Assembly (NCBI RefSeq): GCF_020907985.1
Contig: NZ_JAJJPA010000016.1
Location: 1 to 64,000, forward strand
Length of the DNA: 64,000 bases
Origin: Kitasatospora humi
GTDB taxonomy: Bacteria > Actinomycetota > Actinomycetes > Streptomycetales > Streptomycetaceae
Direction: 5' to 3'
Shown: one piece after another, positions 1-7,263 of the stretch
Layout: each line of letters starts with the position of its first letter
Position numbering within the stretch: position 1 is the stretch's first letter
Made by a program: the position numbers and the translations under genes
Notes under the pieces: generated by a model
Database searches by the model: none
What the model saw: the letters and a program-made list of their open reading frames with translations, nothing else
Told to the model about the DNA's origin: nothing

Positions 1-24
1 CCCCGCAGGGGCGGCCCTGCGGGG
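1..24. terminator. Hairpin terminator
   Basis: A perfect 10-bp inverted repeat (CCCCGCAGGG / CCCTGCGGGG) with a 4-nt loop lies just past the stop codon of the leftward secreted-protein gene. It has no T-tract, as is usual for intrinsic-like terminators in high-GC actinobacteria. Confidence 0.7.
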
Positions 25-58
25 ACCGCGGCGCCCTGCCGACCGGGCGCCGGGCTGC

Positions 59-1051
59 TCAGCCGGACATGGCGCAGCCGCCGGCGTTGTTGCTCCAGGT
101 GGGTTGCATCGCGAAGTCACCGGTGGGCAGCGAGACGGTGCCCAGGTTCTGCCAGGCACACAGGTCGCCGTCCTCCTCGCCGTCGGAGGCCACCCAGCCG
201 CTGGACGGCTCCGGGTCGGTCAGCGACTCGGCGTACTCGTGGCCGCCGACGATGCTGAAGCCGTCGAGCTGGTTGGAGACCGAGTCGGCGCCGCAGCCGC
301 TTCCGGCGTCGAGCACGTACGGCATGTTGGTGTAGGAGACGTTGCCGTTCCAGTCGTGCCAGGCGCAGAAGCCGCTGTTCGGGAAGCCGTCGGGGGAGGT
401 GCCGCTCGGGCTCATCACCACGATCTGCACGTCGGGGCCGGACACACCGAAGTGCTGGGCACCGACGTTGGCTTCGGCGGCGATGTCCGCCTGGGCGGCC
501 GAGGCGGGCGCGGCGGCCGAGTCGTCGACCCAGGTGCCGCCCAGCACGGCGCCGTTGAACGTCGGGCCGGAGCCGCTGTCGTCGGTGTACTGCGAGGTCA
601 CGGTGGACCAGGTGTCCTGCGAGGTGCCCAGACCGCTGAACAGGTTGGTCTGGTACTGCTGGACGCCGTTGCCGTCACTGTCCCACTGGTTACCCCAGAA
701 GACCAGGTAGACGGTGACGTTGTGTTCCACCGGCCCGCCGTTGTAGGCCAGGTCGCCCGCATCGGCCGGGGAGGCGGCCTTGCCGGCGGAACCCTTGGCG
801 GCGGAACCCTTGGCGTTGAAGCCCTTGCCGCCCTTCATCGGGACGATGCCGTGGCGGCCGTGGGTCTGGACTTCCATCCTCTGGCCGTGGGTGTAGACCG
901 TGTGCACTCCGGCGGCGGTGCCGGCCGGGGCGGGCGCGGCGGTGCTGGCGGTGGCACCGCCGATCAGGCCGGCCACGGCGAGCGAGGCCACGGCGGCGGT
1001 GCGCCGCAGTCGACGGGAGGTGGGGGTACGGTGTTCGCGCGAGTCGCGCAT
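59..1051 (-). CDS. Secreted EXORDIUM/PHI-1-like protein with HEYAE motif
   Basis: A 330-residue exported protein of uncertain activity. Residues 1-38 form a Sec-type signal peptide with an Arg-rich start, a hydrophobic core and an Ala-rich cleavage region. A KGSAAKGSAGK linker follows, then a globular domain from about residue 115 carrying VYLVFWGNQW, GGHEYAESLTDP and four cysteines (FCAWHDW, GCGAD, LCAWQN, GGCAMSG) that could form two disulfides. The HE-x-x-E arrangement followed by TDP resembles the conserved motif of plant PHI-1/EXORDIUM proteins and could bind a metal; catalysis is unproven. ATG 1051 is chosen because AAGGAG precedes it and the signal peptide starts there; an upstream in-frame start lacks both. 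Confidence 0.8.
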   Translation of the reverse strand: MRDSREHRTPTSRRLRRTAAVASLAVAGLIGGATASTAAPAPAGTAAGVHTVYTHGQRMEVQTHGRHGIVPMKGGKGFNAKGSAAKGSAGKAASPADAGDLAYNGGPVEHNVTVYLVFWGNQWDSDGNGVQQYQTNLFSGLGTSQDTWSTVTSQYTDDSGSGPTFNGAVLGGTWVDDSAAAPASAAQADIAAEANVGAQHFGVSGPDVQIVVMSPSGTSPDGFPNSGFCAWHDWNGNVSYTNMPYVLDAGSGCGADSVSNQLDGFSIVGGHEYAESLTDPEPSSGWVASDGEEDGDLCAWQNLGTVSLPTGDFAMQPTWSNNAGGCAMSG

Positions 1052-1567
1052 CCCGGGGCTCCTTGGTGATTGGTGTGGGGGGCGCCGATGGGGGGTCGCG
1101 CGGTCGCAGGGGGTGCTTCCGGCCGCTGGGGGCCTGGACCCCTCCTGCCCATCGGCGGACGAGGAGGGAAGGCCCGCCGAGGTCATCGGCGGGGACCGCG
1201 CGGGTGCTGGGTGTGCACCGGTGGAGTGCCGGAGTCCGGCGGCAAGTCGGTGCGCCCTGGCGGGATTTCACGGTGGCCCGGTCGCTGCAGGGGGCCGGCA
1301 GTTGGGGTGCCGGGATGCTTCCGAGCCGTTTGACTGGTGTTCATCAAACAGCACGGGCGAACTCCCAGCAATACGTCAGGAAGTCTCACTTGGCAGATTT
1401 GGCGAACTGTTGACCGGGCTTGACCGGTCATTGAGCAACTGGTCTGGCCAGCCTGGCTGTTCGAATGCTCTCTGTGGGCGATGCGCGACGCGGACCGCTT
1501 TGACCGGCTGAATTGTCAGTGCAGAGTGACAGTCTGGAGGCAGTGCTTCGAACGGTGCGGAGGAAGT
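1052..1567. other. Long intergenic region between divergent genes
   Basis: This stretch of 516 bases has no credible gene. It should hold the promoters of the leftward secreted protein and the rightward DUF4259 gene. It contains an inverted repeat GTTTGA (1328-1333) / TCAAAC (1344-1349) and three copies of TTGACCGG (1410, 1420, 1500), the middle one inside the palindrome GACCGGTC. No convincing -35/-10 pair can be assigned. Confidence 0.5.
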
Positions 1568-1978
1568 ATGGGGACTTGGGACGTCGGCTCGTTCGACAAC
1601 GACGCGGCGGCCGACTTCGCCGGTGAGTTGGACGAGGCTGCCGAGGGCGACCGCGCCGAGCTGGTGCGGGCGGCGCTGCGTGCGGTGCTCGCCGAAGACG
1701 GCTACCTGGACGGCGAATCCGGAGAGCGTGCGGTGGCTGCGGCGGCTCTGGTGGCCGCGTACTGCCCGGGTGGTGAACCGGTGAACCCTGTGTACGGTCC
1801 GCGAAGGTCAGTGCCAGGACTGGGGGGTGAGCTGCCCGCGTTGGCCGCGGCGGCCCTGGGGCGGGTGGTGGCGGGAGGTTCCGAAGTGGCCGAGCTGTGG
1901 GACGAGTCGGGCGAGGGGGAGCGCTGGCGAGGCCGGATCGCCGCACTTCAGGCCGTTCTGGCGGAGGGTGCCCGGTGA
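1568..1978 (+). CDS. DUF4259 domain protein
   Basis: A small cytoplasmic protein of 136 residues. It starts MGTWDVGSFDNDAAADFAGEL, the hallmark opening of the DUF4259 family (tryptophan, then FDND and DFA), and is Ala/Glu-rich and helical throughout. The function of the family is unknown. ATG 1568 is supported by a GGAGGAAG ribosome-binding site; an upstream in-frame start at 1481 encodes non-family sequence. The gene stands alone and ends at a strong hairpin shared with the convergent gene to its right. Confidence 0.85.
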   Translation: MGTWDVGSFDNDAAADFAGELDEAAEGDRAELVRAALRAVLAEDGYLDGESGERAVAAAALVAAYCPGGEPVNPVYGPRRSVPGLGGELPALAAAALGRVVAGGSEVAELWDESGEGERWRGRIAALQAVLAEGAR

Positions 1979-2010
1979 CGCTGCCCGGAGTCTGACAGTT
2001 CGCTGAACGC

Positions 2011-2053
2011 CCGCGGCCTGACGGTGCGCCGGTGAAGCGCCGTCAGGCCGCGG
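2011..2053. terminator. Bidirectional hairpin terminator
   Basis: A perfect 14-bp stem (CCGCGGCCTGACGG at 2011-2024, its complement at 2040-2053) lies between the convergent DUF4259 gene and the mycothiol-enzyme-fold gene, and could end transcription in both directions. Confidence 0.75.
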
Positions 2054-2060
2054 TGGCCGC

Positions 2061-2645
2061 CTACGTCAGCGCGGCCTTCCAGACCCAGGAGGTGACCGGC
2101 TGATGGCCCGGCAGGTCACCGCGGCCGGTCTGCCAGAGCAGCACCGAGGCCGGGTCGCCCGCCGGCGCGTCCGGGAAGAGCCGGGCCAGCACCCTGGCGC
2201 ACGGCTCGGCGGCCGGACGCCAGCCGAGCCCCAGGCCCTGTGCGATGTCATGGGTGTGCAGCAGCGTTTCCGCGGTGCCCATCGCGGCGAAGCCGGTCGG
2301 GTCGGTCGGCCCCCAGTGCCAGGCCCGCAGGCTCGGGTCGGCCGCGTCCAGTGCGGTGCTCAACAGCCGCCCGGCACCGGTGATGAGCTGCAGCAGCTGG
2401 TCGGGGCGGGCGGTCTCTCGCGCCTGGTAGTCGACGGGCAGATAGCCGTCCGGCGCGCCCGACGCGACTTGACCGGCGTAGGCGAGCAGGTCATGGGCGA
2501 CGTGGGCGGCGGTCTCCCAGCAGCTCCAGGTCAGTTGACCGGCCGCCACCGTCCAGTCGGCGCCGGTGTGCGGGGTCAGCAGCTCGACCGCCTCGCGGAC
2601 CGCGCGGTCGACGTCACGGGCGTCCATCGGGGTGTTGACTACCAC
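2061..2645 (-). CDS. DinB/MDMPI-fold protein (mycothiol-dependent maleylpyruvate isomerase N-terminal family)
   Basis: A 194-residue protein with the MDMPI_N four-helix-bundle signature. TWSCWETAAHVAHDLLAYA near residue 40 is the pattern that supplies the metal-binding histidine, and LLHTHDIAQGLGL at about 145 supplies the later His motif. Relatives use mycothiol or similar thiols in isomerisation or detoxification; the substrate here is unknown. GTG 2645 is preferred because GGGAGG sits just upstream and the codon lies 7 bp before the stop of the TetR gene, suggesting translational coupling. ATG 2627 has no ribosome-binding site. It is probably a target of, or partner to, the upstream TetR regulator. 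Confidence 0.75.
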   Translation of the reverse strand: MVVNTPMDARDVDRAVREAVELLTPHTGADWTVAAGQLTWSCWETAAHVAHDLLAYAGQVASGAPDGYLPVDYQARETARPDQLLQLITGAGRLLSTALDAADPSLRAWHWGPTDPTGFAAMGTAETLLHTHDIAQGLGLGWRPAAEPCARVLARLFPDAPAGDPASVLLWQTGRGDLPGHQPVTSWVWKAALT

Positions 2646-3274
2646 GGGGCCCTCCCGGGCAGGGTGGTGGCGGTGGGGGTGCGCAGGCCGTCCAGGAGGA
2701 CGCTCAGGGTGCGCCGCCACTGGTCCTCGGTGGCCTGCAGGCCCAGGGTGTGACGGCCGGTGGCGATCGAGGCCAGCAGGAACGGAACGTCCTGCCAGGC
2801 CACGTCGGAACGCATCACGCCCGCGCTCTGGACGCGCTCGACCAGCAGCCGGAACCGCTCGCGCAGTGCGGCCAGGGTGGCGTCCAGCCCTTCCCCGCAG
2901 GCGCCGCCGAGCGCCTCGCCGATGCCGCAACTCTCGCTCCGCAGCTTGACGTAGGCGGTCGCGAACTCGCTCAGCCCCTGCCACGGGTCCGGGTCGGCCA
3001 GCGCTCGGTCCGCCACCTCGATGGTCTCGCCGAGCACCTCGTCCAGCACGGCCAGCAGCAGCAACTCGCGGGACGGGATGCGGCGGTAGAAGGTACCGAC
3101 CCCGACTCCGGCGCGGGCGGCGATCTCATGGGCGCCGGCGTCCACGCCGGTCTCGGCGATCGCCGCACGGGCGGCGGTGACCAGTCGTTCGACGTTCCGC
3201 CGTGCGTCCGCGCGCGGTTGACGACCCGAGGGGTCGATCAGCAGCCGGTCCACGGCGCTCATGGGCGTGTCCAT
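2639..3274 (-). CDS. TetR/AcrR-family regulator (SbtR-like C-terminal domain)
   Basis: A 211-residue one-component repressor. Residues 25-75 form the TetR DNA-binding domain (RLVTAARAAIAETGVDAGAHEIAARAGVG...TFYRRIPSREL), with the recognition helix at VGTFYRRI. The C-terminal half has the SbtR-like ligand domain pattern with GEALGGACGEGLD. It overlaps the following gene and is divergent from the Gfo/Idh gene, and the operator array between them (3306-3362) is its likely target. The start ATG 3274 has no Shine-Dalgarno sequence but lies 6 nt after a TAGACT -10 element, so the transcript is probably leaderless. The ligand is unknown. Confidence 0.85.
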   Translation of the reverse strand: MDTPMSAVDRLLIDPSGRQPRADARRNVERLVTAARAAIAETGVDAGAHEIAARAGVGVGTFYRRIPSRELLLLAVLDEVLGETIEVADRALADPDPWQGLSEFATAYVKLRSESCGIGEALGGACGEGLDATLAALRERFRLLVERVQSAGVMRSDVAWQDVPFLLASIATGRHTLGLQATEDQWRRTLSVLLDGLRTPTATTLPGRAPW

Positions 3275-3280
3275 GGGGCG

Positions 3281-3286
3281 AGTCTA
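3281..3286 (-). promoter_or_regulatory. Leaderless-type -10 of the TetR gene
   Basis: TAGACT (minus strand) is followed by exactly 6 nt and then ATG 3274. No ribosome-binding site is present, so transcription probably begins at the start codon. Confidence 0.6.
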
Positions 3287-3305
3287 TCCGGCCGGGCAGA
3301 TAACT

Positions 3306-3362
3306 GGACCGACTCTGTCCGCTTCGTTAGGCTCCCACTTGGAAGCGGACAAGTCCTGTCCG
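3306..3362. promoter_or_regulatory. TetR operator array between divergent genes
   Basis: Repeated GGACA/TGTCC half-sites make three overlapping palindromes: GGAC-N7-GTCC (3306-3320), TGTCCGCTTC-N16-GAAGCGGACA (3316-3351) and CGGACA-N5-TGTCCG (3346-3362). The array lies between the TetR gene and the oxidoreductase gene, so one repressor could control both directions. Confidence 0.7.
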
Positions 3363-3402
3363 TTTGGCTGGGGCGCATAGAGCGATGGGTGGGGTTGCGA
3401 TC

Positions 3403-4521
3403 ATGGGTGAGAAGCGGATCCGGGTGGGCATCATCGGGGTCAACACCGAGCTGGGGTGGGCGAAGCGGGCGCACATCCCAGCGCTCCGGTCGCTGCCGGA
3501 CTACGAGATCACGGCGGTCGGCACCAGCAGGATCGAGAGCGCCCGTGCGGCGGCCGAGTACTTCGGGGTGGCGCACGCCTTCGCCGACGCCCGGCGGCTC
3601 GCCGAGCACCCCGAGGTCGACCTGGTCGCCGTCACGGTTCGGGTGCCCCACCACTTGGCGCTGGTGCAGGCCGCGCTGGCCGCCGGCAAGCACGTCTACT
3701 GCGAGTGGCCGCTGGCCCGCACCACCGAGGAGGCCGAGGTGCTGGCCACGGCCGCCGAGGCGGCCGGCGTGCACCATGCGATCGGGCTGCAGGCCCGCTA
3801 CGCGCCCGCGGTGCTGCGGGCGCGCCAGCTGATCGACGAGGGTTACCTGGGTGAACTCACCTCGGTGACCGCCCACGCAGGCCGCGCCAAGGGGGCGGGG
3901 GAGAGCATGTCCGACTGGGCCGTCTACACCCTGGATCGCGCCAACGGCGCCGGCACCCTGGAGGTGGCGGGCGGCCACACGCTGGACGCCGTGCAGCACC
4001 TGGGCGGCGAACTGACTCGTGTCCAGGCGGAGTTGGCCATCCGCCGGGCCTCCTACCCGGTGAGCGGGACGAACCAGCGGGTGCCGGTGACCAGCCCCGA
4101 CCAGCTGCTGCTCGGCGGTGCGGTGGCCACCGGCGCCGTGGTTTCGGCGCACATCCACGACGGCAAGCTCGCCGGCGCCGGCACGCGCGTGGAACTCACC
4201 GGAACCGAGGGCGTGCTGCGGCTGGAGTCCACCGGACCGGCCGGGCCCGCCGGCATCCAGATGGGCGAGCTGCGGCTGCTCGGCTCCCGCGACCTCGGCG
4301 GCGAACTCGCCGAACTCCCGCTTCCGAACGAGCTTTTCGCGGTCGGCGCGGCGGACTCCGGTCCGGAGGGTTTCCATGTGGCGCAGCTCTACGCCCGGTT
4401 GGCCGCCGATCTGCGCAGCGGTGCGCGGACGGTGCCGGACTTCACGGACGGACTGCGCCTGCACCGACTGCTGGACGCGGTGCGTCGCTCGGACGCCACG
4501 GGGCGGCGGCAGCAGGTCTGA
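3403..4521 (+). CDS. Gfo/Idh/MocA-family NAD(P)-dependent oxidoreductase
   Basis: A 372-residue cytoplasmic dehydrogenase. Residues 4-30 hold the Rossmann dinucleotide motif (RVGIIGVNTELGW), a variant of the usual GxGxxG. YCEWPLARTTEEAE at about residue 100 is the EKP-like catalytic lysine motif with the lysine replaced (EWP instead of EKP), as in galactose 1-dehydrogenase/Gal80-like members, so dehydrogenase activity is not assured. The C-terminal alpha/beta domain (GGHTLDAVQHLGGE) follows. ATG 3403 is chosen because GGTGGGG precedes it; ATG 3385 is an alternative. The gene is divergent from TetR and probably repressed by it. Confidence 0.8.
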   Translation: MGEKRIRVGIIGVNTELGWAKRAHIPALRSLPDYEITAVGTSRIESARAAAEYFGVAHAFADARRLAEHPEVDLVAVTVRVPHHLALVQAALAAGKHVYCEWPLARTTEEAEVLATAAEAAGVHHAIGLQARYAPAVLRARQLIDEGYLGELTSVTAHAGRAKGAGESMSDWAVYTLDRANGAGTLEVAGGHTLDAVQHLGGELTRVQAELAIRRASYPVSGTNQRVPVTSPDQLLLGGAVATGAVVSAHIHDGKLAGAGTRVELTGTEGVLRLESTGPAGPAGIQMGELRLLGSRDLGGELAELPLPNELFAVGAADSGPEGFHVAQLYARLAADLRSGARTVPDFTDGLRLHRLLDAVRRSDATGRRQQV

Positions 4522-4569
4522 CGGTCGAGTGGGCCGGGCGGAAAAGGAGTTCTCTCGGGGCTGGTCTGC

Positions 4570-4606
4570 CGTTGGGTACCGCACGACAGCCGTGCGTCAC
4601 CCAACG
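4570..4606. terminator. Stem-loop before the double-GNAT gene
   Basis: CGTTGGGT pairs perfectly with ACCCAACG, with an inner GCAC/GTGC pair. The hairpin is 48 nt past the oxidoreductase stop and 13 nt before the next start, so it may terminate the first gene or act as a leader hairpin of the second. Confidence 0.6.
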
Positions 4607-4619
4607 CCCTGGAGCACTC

Positions 4620-5483
4620 TTGCGCATCATCCCCCTCGCCGACCCCGACCGCTCGCCGACCGGCCACCAGTTGGCCTGGCTTGCCGCGGCCGAGGCCGGC
4701 CATCCGCTCGGCTCGGCCTTCCTGCGGCTCCGCAGCGCGGCCAGCCAGGAGCACCTCGGTGAGCTGACGCTGGCGGTGCATCCCGCCGAACGCCGGGCGG
4801 GTGTCGGATCCGCCCTGCTGGCACAGGTGGTGGCGGCGGCCGGGGCCGAGCGGCGGCGGTGCGTGATCGCCCAGGCCGAGGAGGGCACGCCGGGTGACGC
4901 CTTCCTGGCGGACCGCGGGTTCCGGCGGGCGGCGACCCTGGAGTACGCACGCCTGGCGCTGGATCCGGCCGCGCCGTCGGCCGCGCCGGAGGGCCCGGAC
5001 GGCTACCAGCTGCTGCACTGGGACGGCATGGTGCCGGACGAGCTGGCCGAGGCGTTCGTGGCCGGCCGTTCGGCGATGGACGACATGCCGGTCGGCGAGG
5101 CCGACTTCGGCCGGGTGGTCTGGGACGTGCCCCGGATGCGGGCGGCCGCCGACGCGGTGGCGGCCCGCGGTGAGCTGCTCTCCACCTTCGCGGCCGTCGA
5201 GGCGGCGAGCGGCGATTTCGTGGGCTTCACCGAGCTGGTGCTGGCCGGTGACGGCACCGGTGACGCCCAGCACTACGGCACGGCGGTGCGGCCCGATCAT
5301 CGGGGGCGCGGGATCGCCCGCTGGCTGAAGGCGGCTCAGATCCACGCGGTGCGCGAGCGGTTCCCCCGGCTGGCCGGCCTGCTGACCGACACCGCCGAGG
5401 AGAACGCCGCGATGCGCCGGGTGAACGCCGCCCTCGGGTACCGCACCACCCACCGCACGTTCCTGTACCAGCTGGACATGTAG
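4620..5483 (+). CDS. Tandem GNAT-domain N-acetyltransferase
   Basis: A 287-residue protein made of two GNAT folds. The first (residues 1-115) contains the acetyl-CoA loop ERRAGVGSALLAQ. The second (about 130-287) contains RPDHRGRGIARWLKAAQI, then TDTAEENAAMRRVNAALGY, typical of the Streptomyces two-domain GNAT enzymes related to mycothiol synthase. The real substrate is unknown. TTG 4620 is chosen because GGAG lies 5 nt upstream; TTG 4572 is in the hairpin and lacks a site. No partner gene is evident. Confidence 0.8.
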   Translation: MRIIPLADPDRSPTGHQLAWLAAAEAGHPLGSAFLRLRSAASQEHLGELTLAVHPAERRAGVGSALLAQVVAAAGAERRRCVIAQAEEGTPGDAFLADRGFRRAATLEYARLALDPAAPSAAPEGPDGYQLLHWDGMVPDELAEAFVAGRSAMDDMPVGEADFGRVVWDVPRMRAAADAVAARGELLSTFAAVEAASGDFVGFTELVLAGDGTGDAQHYGTAVRPDHRGRGIARWLKAAQIHAVRERFPRLAGLLTDTAEENAAMRRVNAALGYRTTHRTFLYQLDM

Positions 5484-5495
5484 GCCGCGGTCCTC

Positions 5496-6173
5496 TCAAC
5501 CCACCTGGGCGAGAAGGAGGTTCAGCAGGTGGTCGGGCGCGTCGCGGACGATGTCGTGCCCGATCGGCAGTGACTCCACCGTCCAGGACGGGTCCTGGCG
5601 CAGCCGCTCGTAGGTGGCCAGGAACGGGCTGCCCTCGAACTCGCTCGAGTGCACGTAGGTGCGGCGCTTCACCTGCTCGTACGCACCGGTCAGCCGGATG
5701 CGCTGGAGCTTGGTGGCCAGCGGGTGCGGGCTGACCCGGGCGTCCTTGGCGATGAGGAACGCCGGGGGGACCATGGCGAAGCCGTTGCCCGCCGCGGCCG
5801 CCAGCGTGCGCTGCCGCCAGTCGGCCGGGAGGAGGTCGATCTCCGCCTCGCCGTCGCGCGGGGCGAGCGAGTCCAGGTAGACCAACGAGGCGATCCGCTC
5901 CGGTCGGCGGTCGGCCGCACCGGTGATCGGCATCCCGCCGTAGCTGTGGCCGACCAGGACCGCGTCCTCGATGTCCTCGGTGTCGAGCAGCCGGACGATG
6001 TCCTCGATGTGGGTGTCCAGGTTGACCGAGGCGGTCAGCAGGTGGTTGCGCTCGCCGATGCCGGTCAGGGTGAGGGCGTGCACGGTGTGGCCGTGACCGC
6101 GCAGCCCGTCGGCGATCGGGCGGTACCACCAGCCGCCGTGGTAGGTGCCGGGGACGAGGACGAACGTGGCCAT
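5496..6173 (-). CDS. Alpha/beta-fold hydrolase (esterase-like)
   Basis: A 225-residue alpha/beta hydrolase of the small plant-esterase type. TFVLVPGTYHGGWW opens the first strand and oxyanion region, GHSYGG (about residue 80) is the nucleophile elbow with catalytic Ser, and LPIGHDIVRDAPDHL near residue 210 supplies the catalytic His. Substrates of the family include small esters and lactones; none can be assigned here. ATG 6173 has AGGGAG 7 nt upstream. The gene is convergent with the double-GNAT gene, only 12 bp separating the stops. Confidence 0.85.
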   Translation of the reverse strand: MATFVLVPGTYHGGWWYRPIADGLRGHGHTVHALTLTGIGERNHLLTASVNLDTHIEDIVRLLDTEDIEDAVLVGHSYGGMPITGAADRRPERIASLVYLDSLAPRDGEAEIDLLPADWRQRTLAAAAGNGFAMVPPAFLIAKDARVSPHPLATKLQRIRLTGAYEQVKRRTYVHSSEFEGSPFLATYERLRQDPSWTVESLPIGHDIVRDAPDHLLNLLLAQVG

Positions 6174-6374
6174 GGGGTGCTCCCTCACTCGATGGGTTCC
6201 GCTCTGTTCCTCGTCAACTCTGGCGCGGTGTCAGCCAGAAGTCCAAGAGCTGGATCATCTGAGTGCCATAATCAATGGTTATCGAGATCCTTGGAGGGCA
6301 CTCGGAGCGGCCCGGTATCCGTTGACCCTGGAGACGGAGTGCGTGGCGATGGTGGTCCCGGGAGAGGTGCGCCG

Positions 6375-6674
6375 ATGAGCAGTGTGGAGCCGCCCACCGA
6401 AGGCCAGTCGGGCCAGGGCGAGTCGGGCCAGGGCGAGCTGGGCGGCGGCGAGCCGGGGCAGGGCGAGCCCGGCGGGTCGGGGGACTGGGACGCCGTCGAG
6501 CTGGACGAGGCGTTCGTTCGCGCGGCCCCGGTGGTCGAGCCGTCCGGGCGGGCCCGGATGCTCGCCGCCCGCTGGCGCAGGGAGCCGCCCGAGCCGGAGC
6601 CGTGGCGTGCCGACCGGCCGCCGGCGGGTTGGTTCTGGAGCCGGGTGCGCCGACGCCGCTGGTGGCGGGGGTGA
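6375..6674 (+). CDS. Conserved hypothetical protein, acidic centre and Arg/Trp-rich tail
   Basis: A 99-residue protein. The first 38 residues are a low-complexity run of G, Q, S and E built from a repeated SGQGE unit. The ordered part (DWDAVELDEAFVRAAPVVEP) ends in a very basic, Trp-rich tail, WFWSRVRRRRWWRG. GGGAGAGG precedes ATG 6375. It lies a few bases upstream of the [2Fe-2S] protein gene and probably forms an operon with it. Its function is unknown; the basic tail could contact membrane or nucleic acid. Confidence 0.7.
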   Translation: MSSVEPPTEGQSGQGESGQGELGGGEPGQGEPGGSGDWDAVELDEAFVRAAPVVEPSGRARMLAARWRREPPEPEPWRADRPPAGWFWSRVRRRRWWRG

Positions 6675-6731
6675 TCGGTGACCGCTCGCTTACACTCCTC
6701 GCGGGACACGGAGCGGAGCGGAGCTGGCGGC

Positions 6732-7145
6732 ATGGGACGGCGGGACAAGGCTGCGGACAAGCGCGCGGCCGGCGGTGGTGCGGCGCGCTGCACGGTGACG
6801 GTGTGCCGTGGCTGCTGCTGCGGTACACCGAAGGTGCCGGGCCTGGACCACGCGGCCCAGCTCACCGATCTGCGCGGCTCGCTGGCGGGTGTGGCCGAGG
6901 TGCGGCCGGTGGGCTGCCTGGATGCCTGCGACCGCGCCAATGTGATCGTCATACAGCCCTCGGCTGAAGGCCGGCGGGCCGGTGGCCGTCCGGTCTGGCT
7001 GGGCTTCGTCAACGACCCGGACGCCGCACGGGACATCACCGCCTGGGTCGAGGCGGGCGGTCCGGGGCTGGTGGACCCGCCGGACGTCCTGGAACTCTAC
7101 GCCTTCAGTCCGTCGCGCCGGATCCGCGAGTCGCTGGGCGGCTGA
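6732..7145 (+). CDS. Thioredoxin-like [2Fe-2S] ferredoxin-domain protein
   Basis: A 137-residue protein with the thioredoxin-like [2Fe-2S] ferredoxin pattern: an N-terminal cysteine cluster, VCRGCCCGTPKVPG, and a distal C-x3-C, GCLDACDRANVIVI, about 50 residues later. It probably carries electrons or senses redox state in the cytoplasm. ATG 6732 is preferred; GTG 6678, 4 nt past the previous stop, would add an unconserved 18-residue lead. It follows the 99-residue gene closely and is convergent with hmp, from which a strong hairpin separates it. Confidence 0.75.
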   Translation: MGRRDKAADKRAAGGGAARCTVTVCRGCCCGTPKVPGLDHAAQLTDLRGSLAGVAEVRPVGCLDACDRANVIVIQPSAEGRRAGGRPVWLGFVNDPDAARDITAWVEAGGPGLVDPPDVLELYAFSPSRRIRESLGG

Positions 7146-7186
7146 CCTCGACGCCGACCCCGCACTCGCGCACGCGTGCCCCGCAT

Positions 7187-7241
7187 TCGCACCGCGCGCC
7201 CCCGGCGCCGGTCGGGCCCGCGTCAGGGGCGCGCGGTGCGA
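7187..7241. terminator. Bidirectional terminator between ferredoxin-like gene and hmp
   Basis: A perfect 16-bp stem (TCGCACCGCGCGCCCC at 7187-7202, its complement at 7226-7241) encloses a 23-nt loop, placed between two convergent stop codons. Confidence 0.75.
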
Positions 7242-7263
7242 GCCGGTCGGGCCGGCCGCGGGA

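Noticed and set aside
104..1069. Long rightward open frame opposite the secreted HEYAE protein
   Set aside because: Gly/Val/Arg-rich shadow translation, no start signal, and the minus strand has signal peptide, motif and ribosome-binding site.
3364..3402. Earlier TTG start of the Gfo/Idh protein
   Set aside because: TTG 3364 falls next to the third operator half-site and adds residues not belonging to the Rossmann fold.
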